Shown piece by piece: positions 1 to 5,474 of a stretch of DNA of 9,448 nucleotides. The translations under genes and the position numbers were made by a program. Every line of letters begins with the position of its first letter. Position 1 is the first letter of the stretch. The notes below the pieces were generated by a model. That model searched no databases and was not told where the DNA came from. It was given only the letters and a program-made list of their open reading frames with translations. Source of the DNA: an uncultured Mycoplasmatota bacterium (GTDB taxonomy: Bacteria; Bacillota_I; Bacilli_A; RF39; UBA660); the NCBI GenBank assembly GCA_900553835.1, contig USFF01000027.1:1-9448 (forward strand), read 5' to 3'.

Positions 1-103
1 AGACTGATTCTTCATCAACAATCACTTCTATTGTCTTTTCTTTATTTTGTTTTGTGAATATCAAAAATTCTGCTGTTGAATTTCTTATTTGTAATGTTTG
101 CAT
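1..103 (-). CDS. RhuM-family-like protein, N-terminal fragment (runs off left edge)
   Basis: Only the first 34 codons are inside the window. The ATG at 103-101 is preceded by a perfect Shine-Dalgarno sequence (AGGAGGT, 112-118), so the start is secure. The visible protein begins MQTLQIRNSTAEFLIF and continues to a KTIEVIVDEESV segment. This resembles the N-terminus of the RhuM (virulence/KilA-N-associated) family, where an IRNSTAEFL segment precedes a 'WLTQ' motif; that motif would lie just past the edge. RhuM proteins are poorly characterised, often sit in accessory islands, and may bind DNA. The family call rests on recall of this short N-terminus alone, so it is tentative. The gene has its own promoter (142-150) and is not obviously part of the thiI operon. 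Confidence 0.55.
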   Translation of the reverse strand, partial: MQTLQIRNSTAEFLIFTKQNKEKTIEVIVDEESV

Positions 104-141
104 AATTCTTTACCTCCTGATTTAACTACATTAATAAATAT

Positions 142-150
142 ATTATATCA
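142..150 (-). promoter_or_regulatory. Extended -10 promoter of the RhuM-like gene
   Basis: On the minus strand the sequence reads TGATATAAT: a perfect TATAAT at 147-142 with the TG extension at 150-149. It lies about 40 nt before the ATG at 103. The -35 region is weak, as is common for extended -10 promoters. Confidence 0.5.
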
Positions 151-171
151 AAACTTTCCACTATTTATATA

Positions 172-294
172 TTAATTTTGAAAGTATGCCATTTTCTGTC
201 TTAAGTATTCATCCTCATCCCAAAAAAGTTGATTTCTCATTCCGTAAAGCATATATTTGATACTTCTTAAAGTTAGATTAAATTTATCTTTCAT
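172..294 (-). CDS. Small hypothetical protein, 40 aa
   Basis: I do not recognise this gene. The ATG at 294-292 has a good ribosome binding site (AAAGGAAAG) about 8 nt upstream, and the frame runs 40 codons to TAA at 174-172. The protein starts MKDKFNLTLRSIKYML and ends QKMAYFQN. It is basic in the first half, has an acidic WDEDE stretch at about residues 27-31, and lacks a transmembrane segment or signal peptide. The same frame can be extended upstream to a GTG at 360 inside thiI. That extension adds a low-complexity leader and has no good ribosome binding site, so I prefer the ATG. The gene starts 52 nt after the thiI stop with no terminator between, so it is probably the last cistron of the rnjB-desulfurase-thiI unit. 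Confidence 0.5.
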   Translation of the reverse strand: MKDKFNLTLRSIKYMLYGMRNQLFWDEDEYLRQKMAYFQN

Positions 295-346
295 ATAATC
301 ACTTTCCTTTATGTTAATTTTACCATTAATTTTAAGAAAAAGAAAC

Positions 347-1516
347 CTAAAGTAAATCACTTTCTAGGTTCTCTTCATTTAAATCAATTTTAATAATATT
401 ATTTATTGCTTCATCAAGTAATTCTTTACTTAATTTTTCTTCTTCACTTCTTGCTATATCTAATCTTGGATTAATTACTGGATGAGTAGGTACAAATACG
501 GTACAGCAGTCCATATACGGAAGAATACTTATATCATAACTTCCTATCTTTCTAGCAATTTCCATAATCTCTAATTTATCAAAACTAGCAAGAGGTCTTA
601 TTATAGGATAAGAAGTAACATCATTAACTACTTTCATACTAGTTAAGGTTTGACTTGCTACTTGTCCAATACTTTCCCCATTTACTATAGCATTAGCATT
701 TCTTCTTTTAGCAACTCTTTCTGCTATTTTATACATTTGTCTTCTCATCATTGTAATCATATAGTCACTTTTCATTTCTCTATAAATAGTTTCTTGAATT
801 TTTGTAAAAGGAACGACTAAAAGTTTACCAGTATTACCATAATTCTTAAGAATTTTAGCAAGATTTATAACCTTTTCTCTAGCTTCTAAACTAGTATGAG
901 GTAAACTTTCAAAGTAAAGAAAATCCAACTTAACTCCTCTTTTCATGGTAAGAAATCCCGCTACAACACTATCAATTCCACCACTTAACATAAGAAGAGC
1001 CTTACCAAGAGTACCAGAAGGATATCCTCCCATTCCTTTAACTCCATTAGAATATAGATAAACTCCTTCTCTTCTAATTTCTATATTAATTAGACATTCA
1101 GGATTATGAACATCTACTTTTAAGTTAGGTATATTTTTTAAAAGATATCCTCCAACTATTTTTGATAACTCCATACTGTTTATACTAAAACTTTTATCAC
1201 TTCTATTAGTTTCAACTTTAAAAGTAGTTCCTTCTTTTATTAGGCTTTTACTTATACTTTTAATATTCTCTACATCTTTACTTTCAGTAAAAATGCATTT
1301 TACTATTTCATGAATACCAAATACTTTAGTAAGTCTTTTTATACTTTCATCTATATCATTAACATAAATAAACATTCTATAGTAGTCTTTCTTAATAGCA
1401 GGGTTTAACCCTTCTAAGCAAGATAAGATATTCTTCTCTAGTGCACTAATAAAGAAATTTCTGTTATCTTTCTTAGTAGTTAACTCTGCATATTTAATCA
1501 TTATTACTTCTTCCAT
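347..1516 (-). CDS. thiI: tRNA 4-thiouridine synthase ThiI (no rhodanese domain)
   Basis: ThiI adenylates U8 of tRNA and replaces its oxygen with sulfur to give s4U, a near-UV sensor and stability modification; in many bacteria it also serves thiamine thiazole synthesis. The 389-aa protein has the expected order. An N-terminal ferredoxin-like segment has the MIKYAELTTK signature at residues 6-15. A THUMP domain covers about 60-165. The PP-loop ATPase domain follows, with SGGIDS at 178-183, and a C-terminal PYMDCCTVFVPTHP segment spans about 333-346. Length and the lack of a C-terminal rhodanese domain match the short Bacillus-type ThiI, which takes sulfur from a dedicated desulfurase. That enzyme is encoded immediately upstream, with a 3-nt gap. 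The ribosome binding site AAAGGAG is formed by the last two sense codons of the desulfurase gene. The stop is TAG. Confidence 0.93.
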   Translation of the reverse strand: MEEVIMIKYAELTTKKDNRNFFISALEKNILSCLEGLNPAIKKDYYRMFIYVNDIDESIKRLTKVFGIHEIVKCIFTESKDVENIKSISKSLIKEGTTFKVETNRSDKSFSINSMELSKIVGGYLLKNIPNLKVDVHNPECLINIEIRREGVYLYSNGVKGMGGYPSGTLGKALLMLSGGIDSVVAGFLTMKRGVKLDFLYFESLPHTSLEAREKVINLAKILKNYGNTGKLLVVPFTKIQETIYREMKSDYMITMMRRQMYKIAERVAKRRNANAIVNGESIGQVASQTLTSMKVVNDVTSYPIIRPLASFDKLEIMEIARKIGSYDISILPYMDCCTVFVPTHPVINPRLDIARSEEEKLSKELLDEAINNIIKIDLNEENLESDLL

Positions 1517-1519
1517 AGG

Positions 1520-2644
1520 TTACTCCTTTAATAGTAGTTCATTATATGTTTTAATAAATGAAACAATAAACTCTTCTATTTCTTTCTTAGTAGTCATATA
1601 ACTTAAACTAATTCTAATACTTGTAGTATTAATTTCTTTATCACTAATATAATGTTTAAGAATACTAGATGGTTCATTACTAGAACATGCTGTTGTAGTA
1701 CTAATATATATTCCATATTTTTCAATTGCTCTTACAAAAGTTTCACTTTTAATTTTCCTAAGGCTCAAATTAAAGATATGAGGAACACATAAATTATTAG
1801 AATTAATATGTACCGGTATATTCTTAAGACCATCTCTAAGCATATTATTTAACTCTGCAACATGCTTATAGTTATTATCTAAATTTTCAGTAGCAATTCT
1901 AATAGCCTTAGAAAAACTAACTATTAGAGGTAATGCAGGTGTTCCACCTCTAAAAGGGCAATTCTCAGTAAGTCCATAGATTAGAGGCTCAATTTCAAGA
2001 TTACTTTTCTTATAAAGAAGCCCAATTCCTTTAGGTGCATAAATCTTATGACTACTCATACTAGCCAAATCTACATCATTTAAATTAATATTAATCTTAC
2101 CAAGTGCTTGTGTCATATCTGAATGAAATATTACTCTAGGGTTTTTCTTATTAATAATTTGTCTAATAGTTTTAAGGGGTGCTTTGAAACCTATTTCACT
2201 ATTGACTGCACATATACTAACTAATATAGTATCTTCTCTAATTAAACTTTCTAAATCTTTTAAATCTATTTTTCCATTTTCATTTAACTTAATATAACTA
2301 ATTTCAAACCCTTTAGTCTCTAAAAATTTCATAGTTTCACTAACACTTTTATGTTCGTAATAACTAGTAATAATATGTTTTCCTCTTTCTTTATACTTAA
2401 AAGCCACACCTTTAATAGCAGTACTATTACTTTCACTAGATCCACTTGTATAAATAAGTTCATTAAATTTGCACCCTAAACAAGAAGCTATTTGTTTACT
2501 AGCTTTAAGCATTAATTCTTTAGATTTAACTCCTAAATTATGTATAGAATTAGCATTACCTATATAATCAGTAGTTACTTTAACATAACTATCCAGTACT
2601 TCAGGAAGTACTGGAGTAGTAGCACTATAGTCTAAATATATCAT
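1520..2644 (-). CDS. PLP-dependent cysteine desulfurase (NifS/IscS family, NifZ-like role)
   Basis: This enzyme converts L-cysteine to L-alanine and leaves a persulfide on its active-site Cys. I choose the ATG at 2644 (374 aa): it gives the classic IYLDYSATTP start and has a GGTGAT ribosome binding site. A GTG three codons upstream, giving 377 aa, overlaps that site. In 377-aa numbering the fold-type I motifs are: TSGSSESNSTAI at 69-80; a PLP-stacking His at 101; VNSEIG at 150-155; SDMTQALG with the PLP-binding Asp at 179; SSHK with the Schiff-base Lys at 203; and TTACSSN with the catalytic Cys at 323. The usual R-x-G-T-x-N motif reads RGGTPALP (235-242), so the Asn position is Pro-Ala. Its placement directly before thiI matches B. 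subtilis nifZ-thiI, so sulfur delivery to ThiI is the likely main job. The reading frame starts 9 nt after the upstream stop, which implies translational coupling. Confidence 0.9.
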   Translation of the reverse strand: MIYLDYSATTPVLPEVLDSYVKVTTDYIGNANSIHNLGVKSKELMLKASKQIASCLGCKFNELIYTSGSSESNSTAIKGVAFKYKERGKHIITSYYEHKSVSETMKFLETKGFEISYIKLNENGKIDLKDLESLIREDTILVSICAVNSEIGFKAPLKTIRQIINKKNPRVIFHSDMTQALGKININLNDVDLASMSSHKIYAPKGIGLLYKKSNLEIEPLIYGLTENCPFRGGTPALPLIVSFSKAIRIATENLDNNYKHVAELNNMLRDGLKNIPVHINSNNLCVPHIFNLSLRKIKSETFVRAIEKYGIYISTTTACSSNEPSSILKHYISDKEINTTSIRISLSYMTTKKEIEEFIVSFIKTYNELLLKE

Positions 2645-2653
2645 AACTATCAC

Positions 2654-4303
2654 CTACATTTCTTGAACAACTGTTAAAATAACAGGTTTACTTTCAGTTA
2701 GTTTGTAAATATAAGTGCCAATATTCTCTCTAATATCAGTTCTAATTTTAGAATAATCAGCATATTTACCATTATGAGTATTATTTTTAATAATTTCTTT
2801 ACTTCTAGTTTTAATTTCTTCTATTATATCTAAATTATCTTTGTTAAATATAAAACCTCTTGTTAAAACTTCTGGGCCACTTATTATATTTTTATTTTTC
2901 TTGCTAACAGTAGCTGATATTAATACTAGTCCATTATTTCCTAGCATTTCTCTATCCTTTAGAACAAGTTCTCCCACATCGTTAGAACTCTTACCATCAA
3001 TTAAAACATCATCAACTTTAATATGTTCTCCTTTAGGAATTAGCTTACCATCATTAAACTCTACTACATCACCATTTTCTTTTAAAAGGATGTTTTCTTT
3101 AGGTATTCCAACTTCTAAAGCAAGCTTAGCATTACCTACTTGATAACGATATTCACCTTTAATAGGCATGTAATATTTAGGATTAAATATCTTTACCATT
3201 AACATTAAGTCTTGGCTTGATGCATGTAATCTAACATTCTTATTTTTAGGAACATCAAATATATTAATACCATGTACTGCTATTTCATTCTTAATTTTAA
3301 CACTAGAAAGTTCATTAGCTTCATAAGAAGGATCAGCAAAACATATTGAATCATTCTTTTCAATTATTACATACTTATCATAGCCATTAACTATTCTAGA
3401 TAAATTATAGTAAGGTGCTTCTCTATCATTACTTACAAGTATAACAGCATTCTTTTCTTTTAAATCTTTTAAGTCACCTATTAAACCTTCACGTACATTT
3501 AAATATCCTTCTTTAATAGCCATGTCAATTATATTTTGTAAGTATTTACCCATTACTACTACTTTTCTATCAGTATCTTTAACTGCATCTAAAATGTTTT
3601 GAATTGTTAAGAGATGAAGTGGTAAAATACTAAAAATAACTCTTCCTTCACTCTTTTCAATTGCATTTTTATAGTACTTATCAAGTTTATGATTAGGACT
3701 TGTAAATCCAGCTTTCTCACTAAACACACTTTCATTCATTAAAAGAAGTACTCCTTGTTTACCTATATAAGCTAGCTTACCTAAATCCATATCATAAGCA
3801 CCTTTCATAGTTGAGTCAATAACAAAATCACTCATGTATACAATTGCACCATCAGGAGTATTGATGCTATATCCAACACTTTCAGGTACACTGTGACTCA
3901 CACTAAAAGGAAATACACTAAACTCTTTAAAATCTATTTTTCTGTGAGGTTTAATAACATGTAAATTCTTTATCTTAACTTCAACTTCAGCACATTCTAT
4001 TTCAAGTATCTTACTTGTATAGTTAGTTGCAAATACATGTAAGTCAGGTAAGCATTTAATTAGGTCACTTACTGCACCGATATTTTCATAATGAGCATGA
4101 CTTAAAAATAAACCAACTATTCTTTTCTTATTTTGAACTAAATAACTAAAATCAGGTATAACATGATCTACTCCAAGCATCTTTTCATTTGCATACTTTA
4201 GTCCAGCATCAAATATTAAAATTCTATTATTAAGTTCAATTATATATAAATTCTTTCCATTTTCATTTAGTCCACCAAGACTAAATACTCTTATTTTATT
4301 CAT
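2654..4303 (-). CDS. rnjB: Ribonuclease J2-like protein with degenerate active site
   Basis: The 549-aa protein has the RNase J architecture: a metallo-beta-lactamase core, an inserted beta-CASP domain, return to the core, and a C-terminal domain ending in VVQEM. The N-terminus (FSLGGLNENGKNLY, then FDAG at 31-34) is typical. The metal motif reads HAHYEN at 69-74. Compared with RNase J1 (HGHEDH), the first two His are kept but Asp-His is replaced by Glu-Asn, as in B. subtilis RNase J2 (HGHDEN, from memory). H137 (SHSVPES), D159 (MSDF) and H360 align with active-site residues. The last metal His of PIHGEYR is Lys382 (PIKGEYR). The substrate-contact motif TGSQGEP is lost (SNDREAP, 291-297), as is FASN. 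A non-catalytic or weakly active partner of RNase J1 in mRNA turnover is likely. It is first in the operon, with a strong ribosome binding site (AAAGGAGTGAT) and the promoter at 4362-4390. Confidence 0.85.
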   Translation of the reverse strand: MNKIRVFSLGGLNENGKNLYIIELNNRILIFDAGLKYANEKMLGVDHVIPDFSYLVQNKKRIVGLFLSHAHYENIGAVSDLIKCLPDLHVFATNYTSKILEIECAEVEVKIKNLHVIKPHRKIDFKEFSVFPFSVSHSVPESVGYSINTPDGAIVYMSDFVIDSTMKGAYDMDLGKLAYIGKQGVLLLMNESVFSEKAGFTSPNHKLDKYYKNAIEKSEGRVIFSILPLHLLTIQNILDAVKDTDRKVVVMGKYLQNIIDMAIKEGYLNVREGLIGDLKDLKEKNAVILVSNDREAPYYNLSRIVNGYDKYVIIEKNDSICFADPSYEANELSSVKIKNEIAVHGINIFDVPKNKNVRLHASSQDLMLMVKIFNPKYYMPIKGEYRYQVGNAKLALEVGIPKENILLKENGDVVEFNDGKLIPKGEHIKVDDVLIDGKSSNDVGELVLKDREMLGNNGLVLISATVSKKNKNIISGPEVLTRGFIFNKDNLDIIEEIKTRSKEIIKNNTHNGKYADYSKIRTDIRENIGTYIYKLTESKPVILTVVQEM

Positions 4304-4361
4304 AAAGTATCACTCCTTTTTATTATATAAATTAAAATAATAGTTCTCAAATGACTACATA

Positions 4362-4390
4362 AATATACCACAAATTAGCGTTTTAGTCAA
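4362..4390 (-). promoter_or_regulatory. Sigma-A-type promoter of the rnjB-desulfurase-thiI operon
   Basis: On the minus strand there is a TTGACT -35 (4390-4385), a 17-nt spacer, and a TATATT -10 (4367-4362). The expected transcript start is near 4355, about 50 nt before the rnjB ATG. It lies downstream of the small-RNA terminator, so the operon is probably transcribed independently of that RNA. Confidence 0.7.
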
Positions 4391-4404
4391 TTATTAGTAT
4401 AACC

Positions 4405-4431
4405 AAAAAAAAGTAAAATTACTTTTACTTT
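4405..4431 (-). terminator. AT-only hairpin with U-tract, possible secondary terminator
   Basis: On the minus strand AAAGTAAAA, a 4-nt loop and TTTTACTTT form a perfect 9-bp stem, followed by about five further T residues that extend the T-run of the second arm. It contains only two G-C pairs, so its strength is doubtful. It lies between the small RNA and the rnjB promoter and could catch read-through of the small-RNA terminator. Confidence 0.4.
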
Positions 4432-4464
4432 GCTAAACTTCCTATTAAATAATAGATGTTAATA

Positions 4465-4481
4465 GTTACTGAAACAGTAAC
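4465..4481. repeat. Perfect 7-bp inverted repeat GTTACTG-AAA-CAGTAAC
   Basis: The two arms are exact reverse complements separated by three A residues. It sits immediately after the U-tract of the small-RNA terminator and about 75 bp upstream of the rnjB promoter -35. It could be a protein-binding operator-like site or a small hairpin at the 3' side of read-through RNA. Nothing else in the window repeats it. Confidence 0.4.
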
Positions 4482-4516
4482 AAAAAAAGAACACTGCCTC
4501 AACTGAGACGGTGTTC
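4482..4516 (-). terminator. Strong Rho-independent terminator of the small RNA
   Basis: On the minus strand a 12-position stem (GAACACCGTCTC with GAGGCAGTGTTC, one C-A mismatch) closed by AGTT is followed directly by seven T residues (4488-4482). It is the most GC-rich hairpin in the intergenic region. Confidence 0.8.
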
Positions 4517-4605
4517 ACTAATCCATGCGGACTGAGTAACACCTAACAGCGAAAACTAGGTAATACTCATTTTGTTTGTCCTTTTATATTATATGTCGTT
4601 TTGAC
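4482..4605 (-). ncRNA. Probable structured small RNA of unassigned family (about 120 nt)
   Basis: Three things support a free-standing RNA gene: a strong promoter (4612-4639), a compact set of stems, and a strong intrinsic terminator. Reading the minus strand, the 5' part (TTGTC ... GGACAA, about 4606-4575) can pair its ends. A long stem pairs 4568-4557 with 4545-4534: eleven pairs, one U-U mismatch, an 11-nt loop. A small stem with loop GCAU lies at 4532-4521, and the terminator stem at 4516-4489 is followed by U7. No protein frame of useful length exists; the only ATG gives four codons. I looked for SRP-RNA, 6S, T-box, tmRNA, RNase P and common riboswitch motifs and recognised none. It lies downstream of two pseudopilin-like genes and upstream of rnjB. 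It could be a trans-acting sRNA, or a leader with an attenuator, but the separate rnjB promoter favours the former. Confidence 0.5.
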
Positions 4606-4611
4606 AATTTA

Positions 4612-4639
4612 ATTATATCAAATATTTTTTATTTATCAA
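4612..4639 (-). promoter_or_regulatory. Promoter of the small RNA
   Basis: On the minus strand there is TTGATA (4639-4634), a 16-nt spacer ending in TGA, then TATAAT (4617-4612). It therefore combines a good -35, an extended -10 and a perfect -10. The transcript would start near 4605, about 55 nt after the stop codon of the preceding gene. Confidence 0.6.
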
Positions 4640-4657
4640 GCACTTTATTTTATACAT

Positions 4658-4978
4658 TTAATTTTTGCTTTTAATACAAGTGAATTTAATATCATAAGTA
4701 GTAAAAATAAATTTCTTACTAACGTTAATATCACTAGCGCATACTTTTTCTTCTAGTTTTAATTCTTTAATATATCCTAAACTTTCTAATTCTTCACTAG
4801 TTATTGCTAGTGGAGCTTTTAAATTATTATCTTTCATATATTTCTTAACAGAAGTTTTAACTTCTTCTTTAAGAGACATGTATTTTATTTCTTCTTTGTA
4901 TTTTGATCCAATTAAGAATAAAGTACACACAAGTAATATTATTATACTTCCCCATACTACAATAACTTTATTACTCAT
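4658..4978 (-). CDS. Small single-pass membrane protein, pseudopilin-like (paralogue of its neighbour)
   Basis: This 106-aa protein has a short N-terminus, one hydrophobic helix (about residues 5-24) and an exported-looking C-terminal domain. That domain carries a KKYM segment (45-48), LESLGYIKEL (64-73) and two Cys residues (C80, C101) that could form a disulfide. The layout matches the adjacent 141-aa protein: a V-x-S/A-x-KKY helix, an L-x-S/N-x-F/Y-I-K/E-E motif, then two Cys about 21 residues apart. I infer that the two are divergent tandem paralogues of a pseudopilin-like type. This copy lacks the KGWG segment at its N-terminus, so prepilin peptidase processing is less certain. Its ATG overlaps the upstream stop (TAATG), implying translational coupling. 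No terminator follows before the small-RNA gene. Confidence 0.6.
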   Translation of the reverse strand: MSNKVIVVWGSIIILLVCTLFLIGSKYKEEIKYMSLKEEVKTSVKKYMKDNNLKAPLAITSEELESLGYIKELKLEEKVCASDINVSKKFIFTTYDIKFTCIKSKN

Positions 4979-5403
4979 TAACCATCATGCCTTTCATTAT
5001 AACCTTTAGTGGTATATTTCTTACATTTTAAATATGGTTCATAAACTATACTACTTCTATCATTTAAATAAACACTTACATATCCAGAACAAGTTCCATC
5101 ATTATCTTTTACTTCTTCTATAAAGTTATTACTAACAAGTTGATTTACTTTAATATAGAGTGTATCTAAACCAAGTTCATTGTTATAATATTTTTCTACA
5201 TACTTTTTAGAAGCTTCTACTACATTATTTTCAAGTAAAGTGTAATTAGTCTTTTCTTTATTACTAAAACCTTTAAAATTCCAATTTTCATCAAGTAGTC
5301 CATGTGCTCTTAAAGCTACTGCTACTACTATCAAACAAATAATAAAAAGTAATATGAATGAGAAAAACACAGCATATCCCCATCCTTTTTTATTTAATTT
5401 CAT
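4978..5403 (-). CDS. Pseudopilin-like single-pass protein with KGWG N-terminus
   Basis: This 141-aa protein begins MKLNKKGWGYAVF, a short basic leader followed by a hydrophobic helix (about 10-31). This resembles divergent pilin-like proteins of low-GC Firmicutes in which KGWG replaces the usual K-G-F-T-L-x-E motif. Cleavage after Gly7 is possible, though the +5 Glu is absent. The outer domain has EASKKYVEKYY (63-73), a hydrophobic-charged IEEVK segment, GTCSGYVSV (103-111) and YLKCKKYTTKGY (124-135). C105 and C127 are likely to form a disulfide. A role in a type IV pilus/type II secretion/competence-like pseudopilus is plausible, but no ATPase, platform or peptidase gene is visible nearby. 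The ATG at 5403 has a GAAGGAA ribosome binding site, and an extended -10 promoter lies just upstream. Confidence 0.65.
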   Translation of the reverse strand: MKLNKKGWGYAVFFSFILLFIICLIVVAVALRAHGLLDENWNFKGFSNKEKTNYTLLENNVVEASKKYVEKYYNNELGLDTLYIKVNQLVSNNFIEEVKDNDGTCSGYVSVYLNDRSSIVYEPYLKCKKYTTKGYNERHDG

Positions 5404-5425
5404 AATATTCCTTCTTTCTATAAAA

Positions 5426-5434
5426 ATTATATCA
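5426..5434 (-). promoter_or_regulatory. Extended -10 promoter of the pseudopilin-like pair
   Basis: The minus strand reads TGATATAAT, with a perfect -10 at 5431-5426 and TG at 5434-5433. It lies about 22 nt before the ATG, between the topA terminator and the first pseudopilin-like gene. The -35 is weak. Confidence 0.5.
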
Positions 5435-5440
5435 TACTTA

Positions 5441-5474
5441 AAACTAAATTAAAAGAGTAGCATAACTACTCTTT
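5441..5474 (-). terminator. topA terminator overlapping the topA stop codon
   Basis: On the minus strand AAAGAGTAG, a 5-nt loop and CTACTCTTT form a perfect 9-bp stem (5474-5452), followed by a T-rich run. The upstream arm contains the final Lys and Glu codons and the TAG stop of topA, so ribosomes finishing topA would cover half of the hairpin. Confidence 0.65.

Noticed and set aside
295..360. Upstream extension of the 40-aa gene to a GTG start at 360
   Set aside because: It overlaps the end of thiI, has no good ribosome binding site and adds a low-complexity leader. The ATG at 294 has a clear site.
2841..3143. 100-codon open frame on the plus strand inside the RNase J2 gene
   Set aside because: It lies wholly antisense to a conserved gene, and its product is low-complexity Ser/Leu/Pro-rich sequence typical of the mirror of AT-rich codons.
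4554..4569. Tiny leader peptide (ATG plus three codons, then TAG) in the small RNA
   Set aside because: Four codons without amino-acid bias give no case for an attenuation peptide, and the ATG sits at the base of a strong stem.
4482..4605. T-box, SRP RNA, tmRNA or known riboswitch
   Set aside because: The diagnostic motifs, such as the T-box GGTGG bulge, the SRP GGAAGCA region and the usual riboswitch cores, are not present.
4588..4607. Second promoter (TTGTCA with TATAAT) within the small-RNA region
   Set aside because: The spacer is only 8 nt, too short for sigma-A. The upstream TTGATA/TATAAT pair has a normal spacer.
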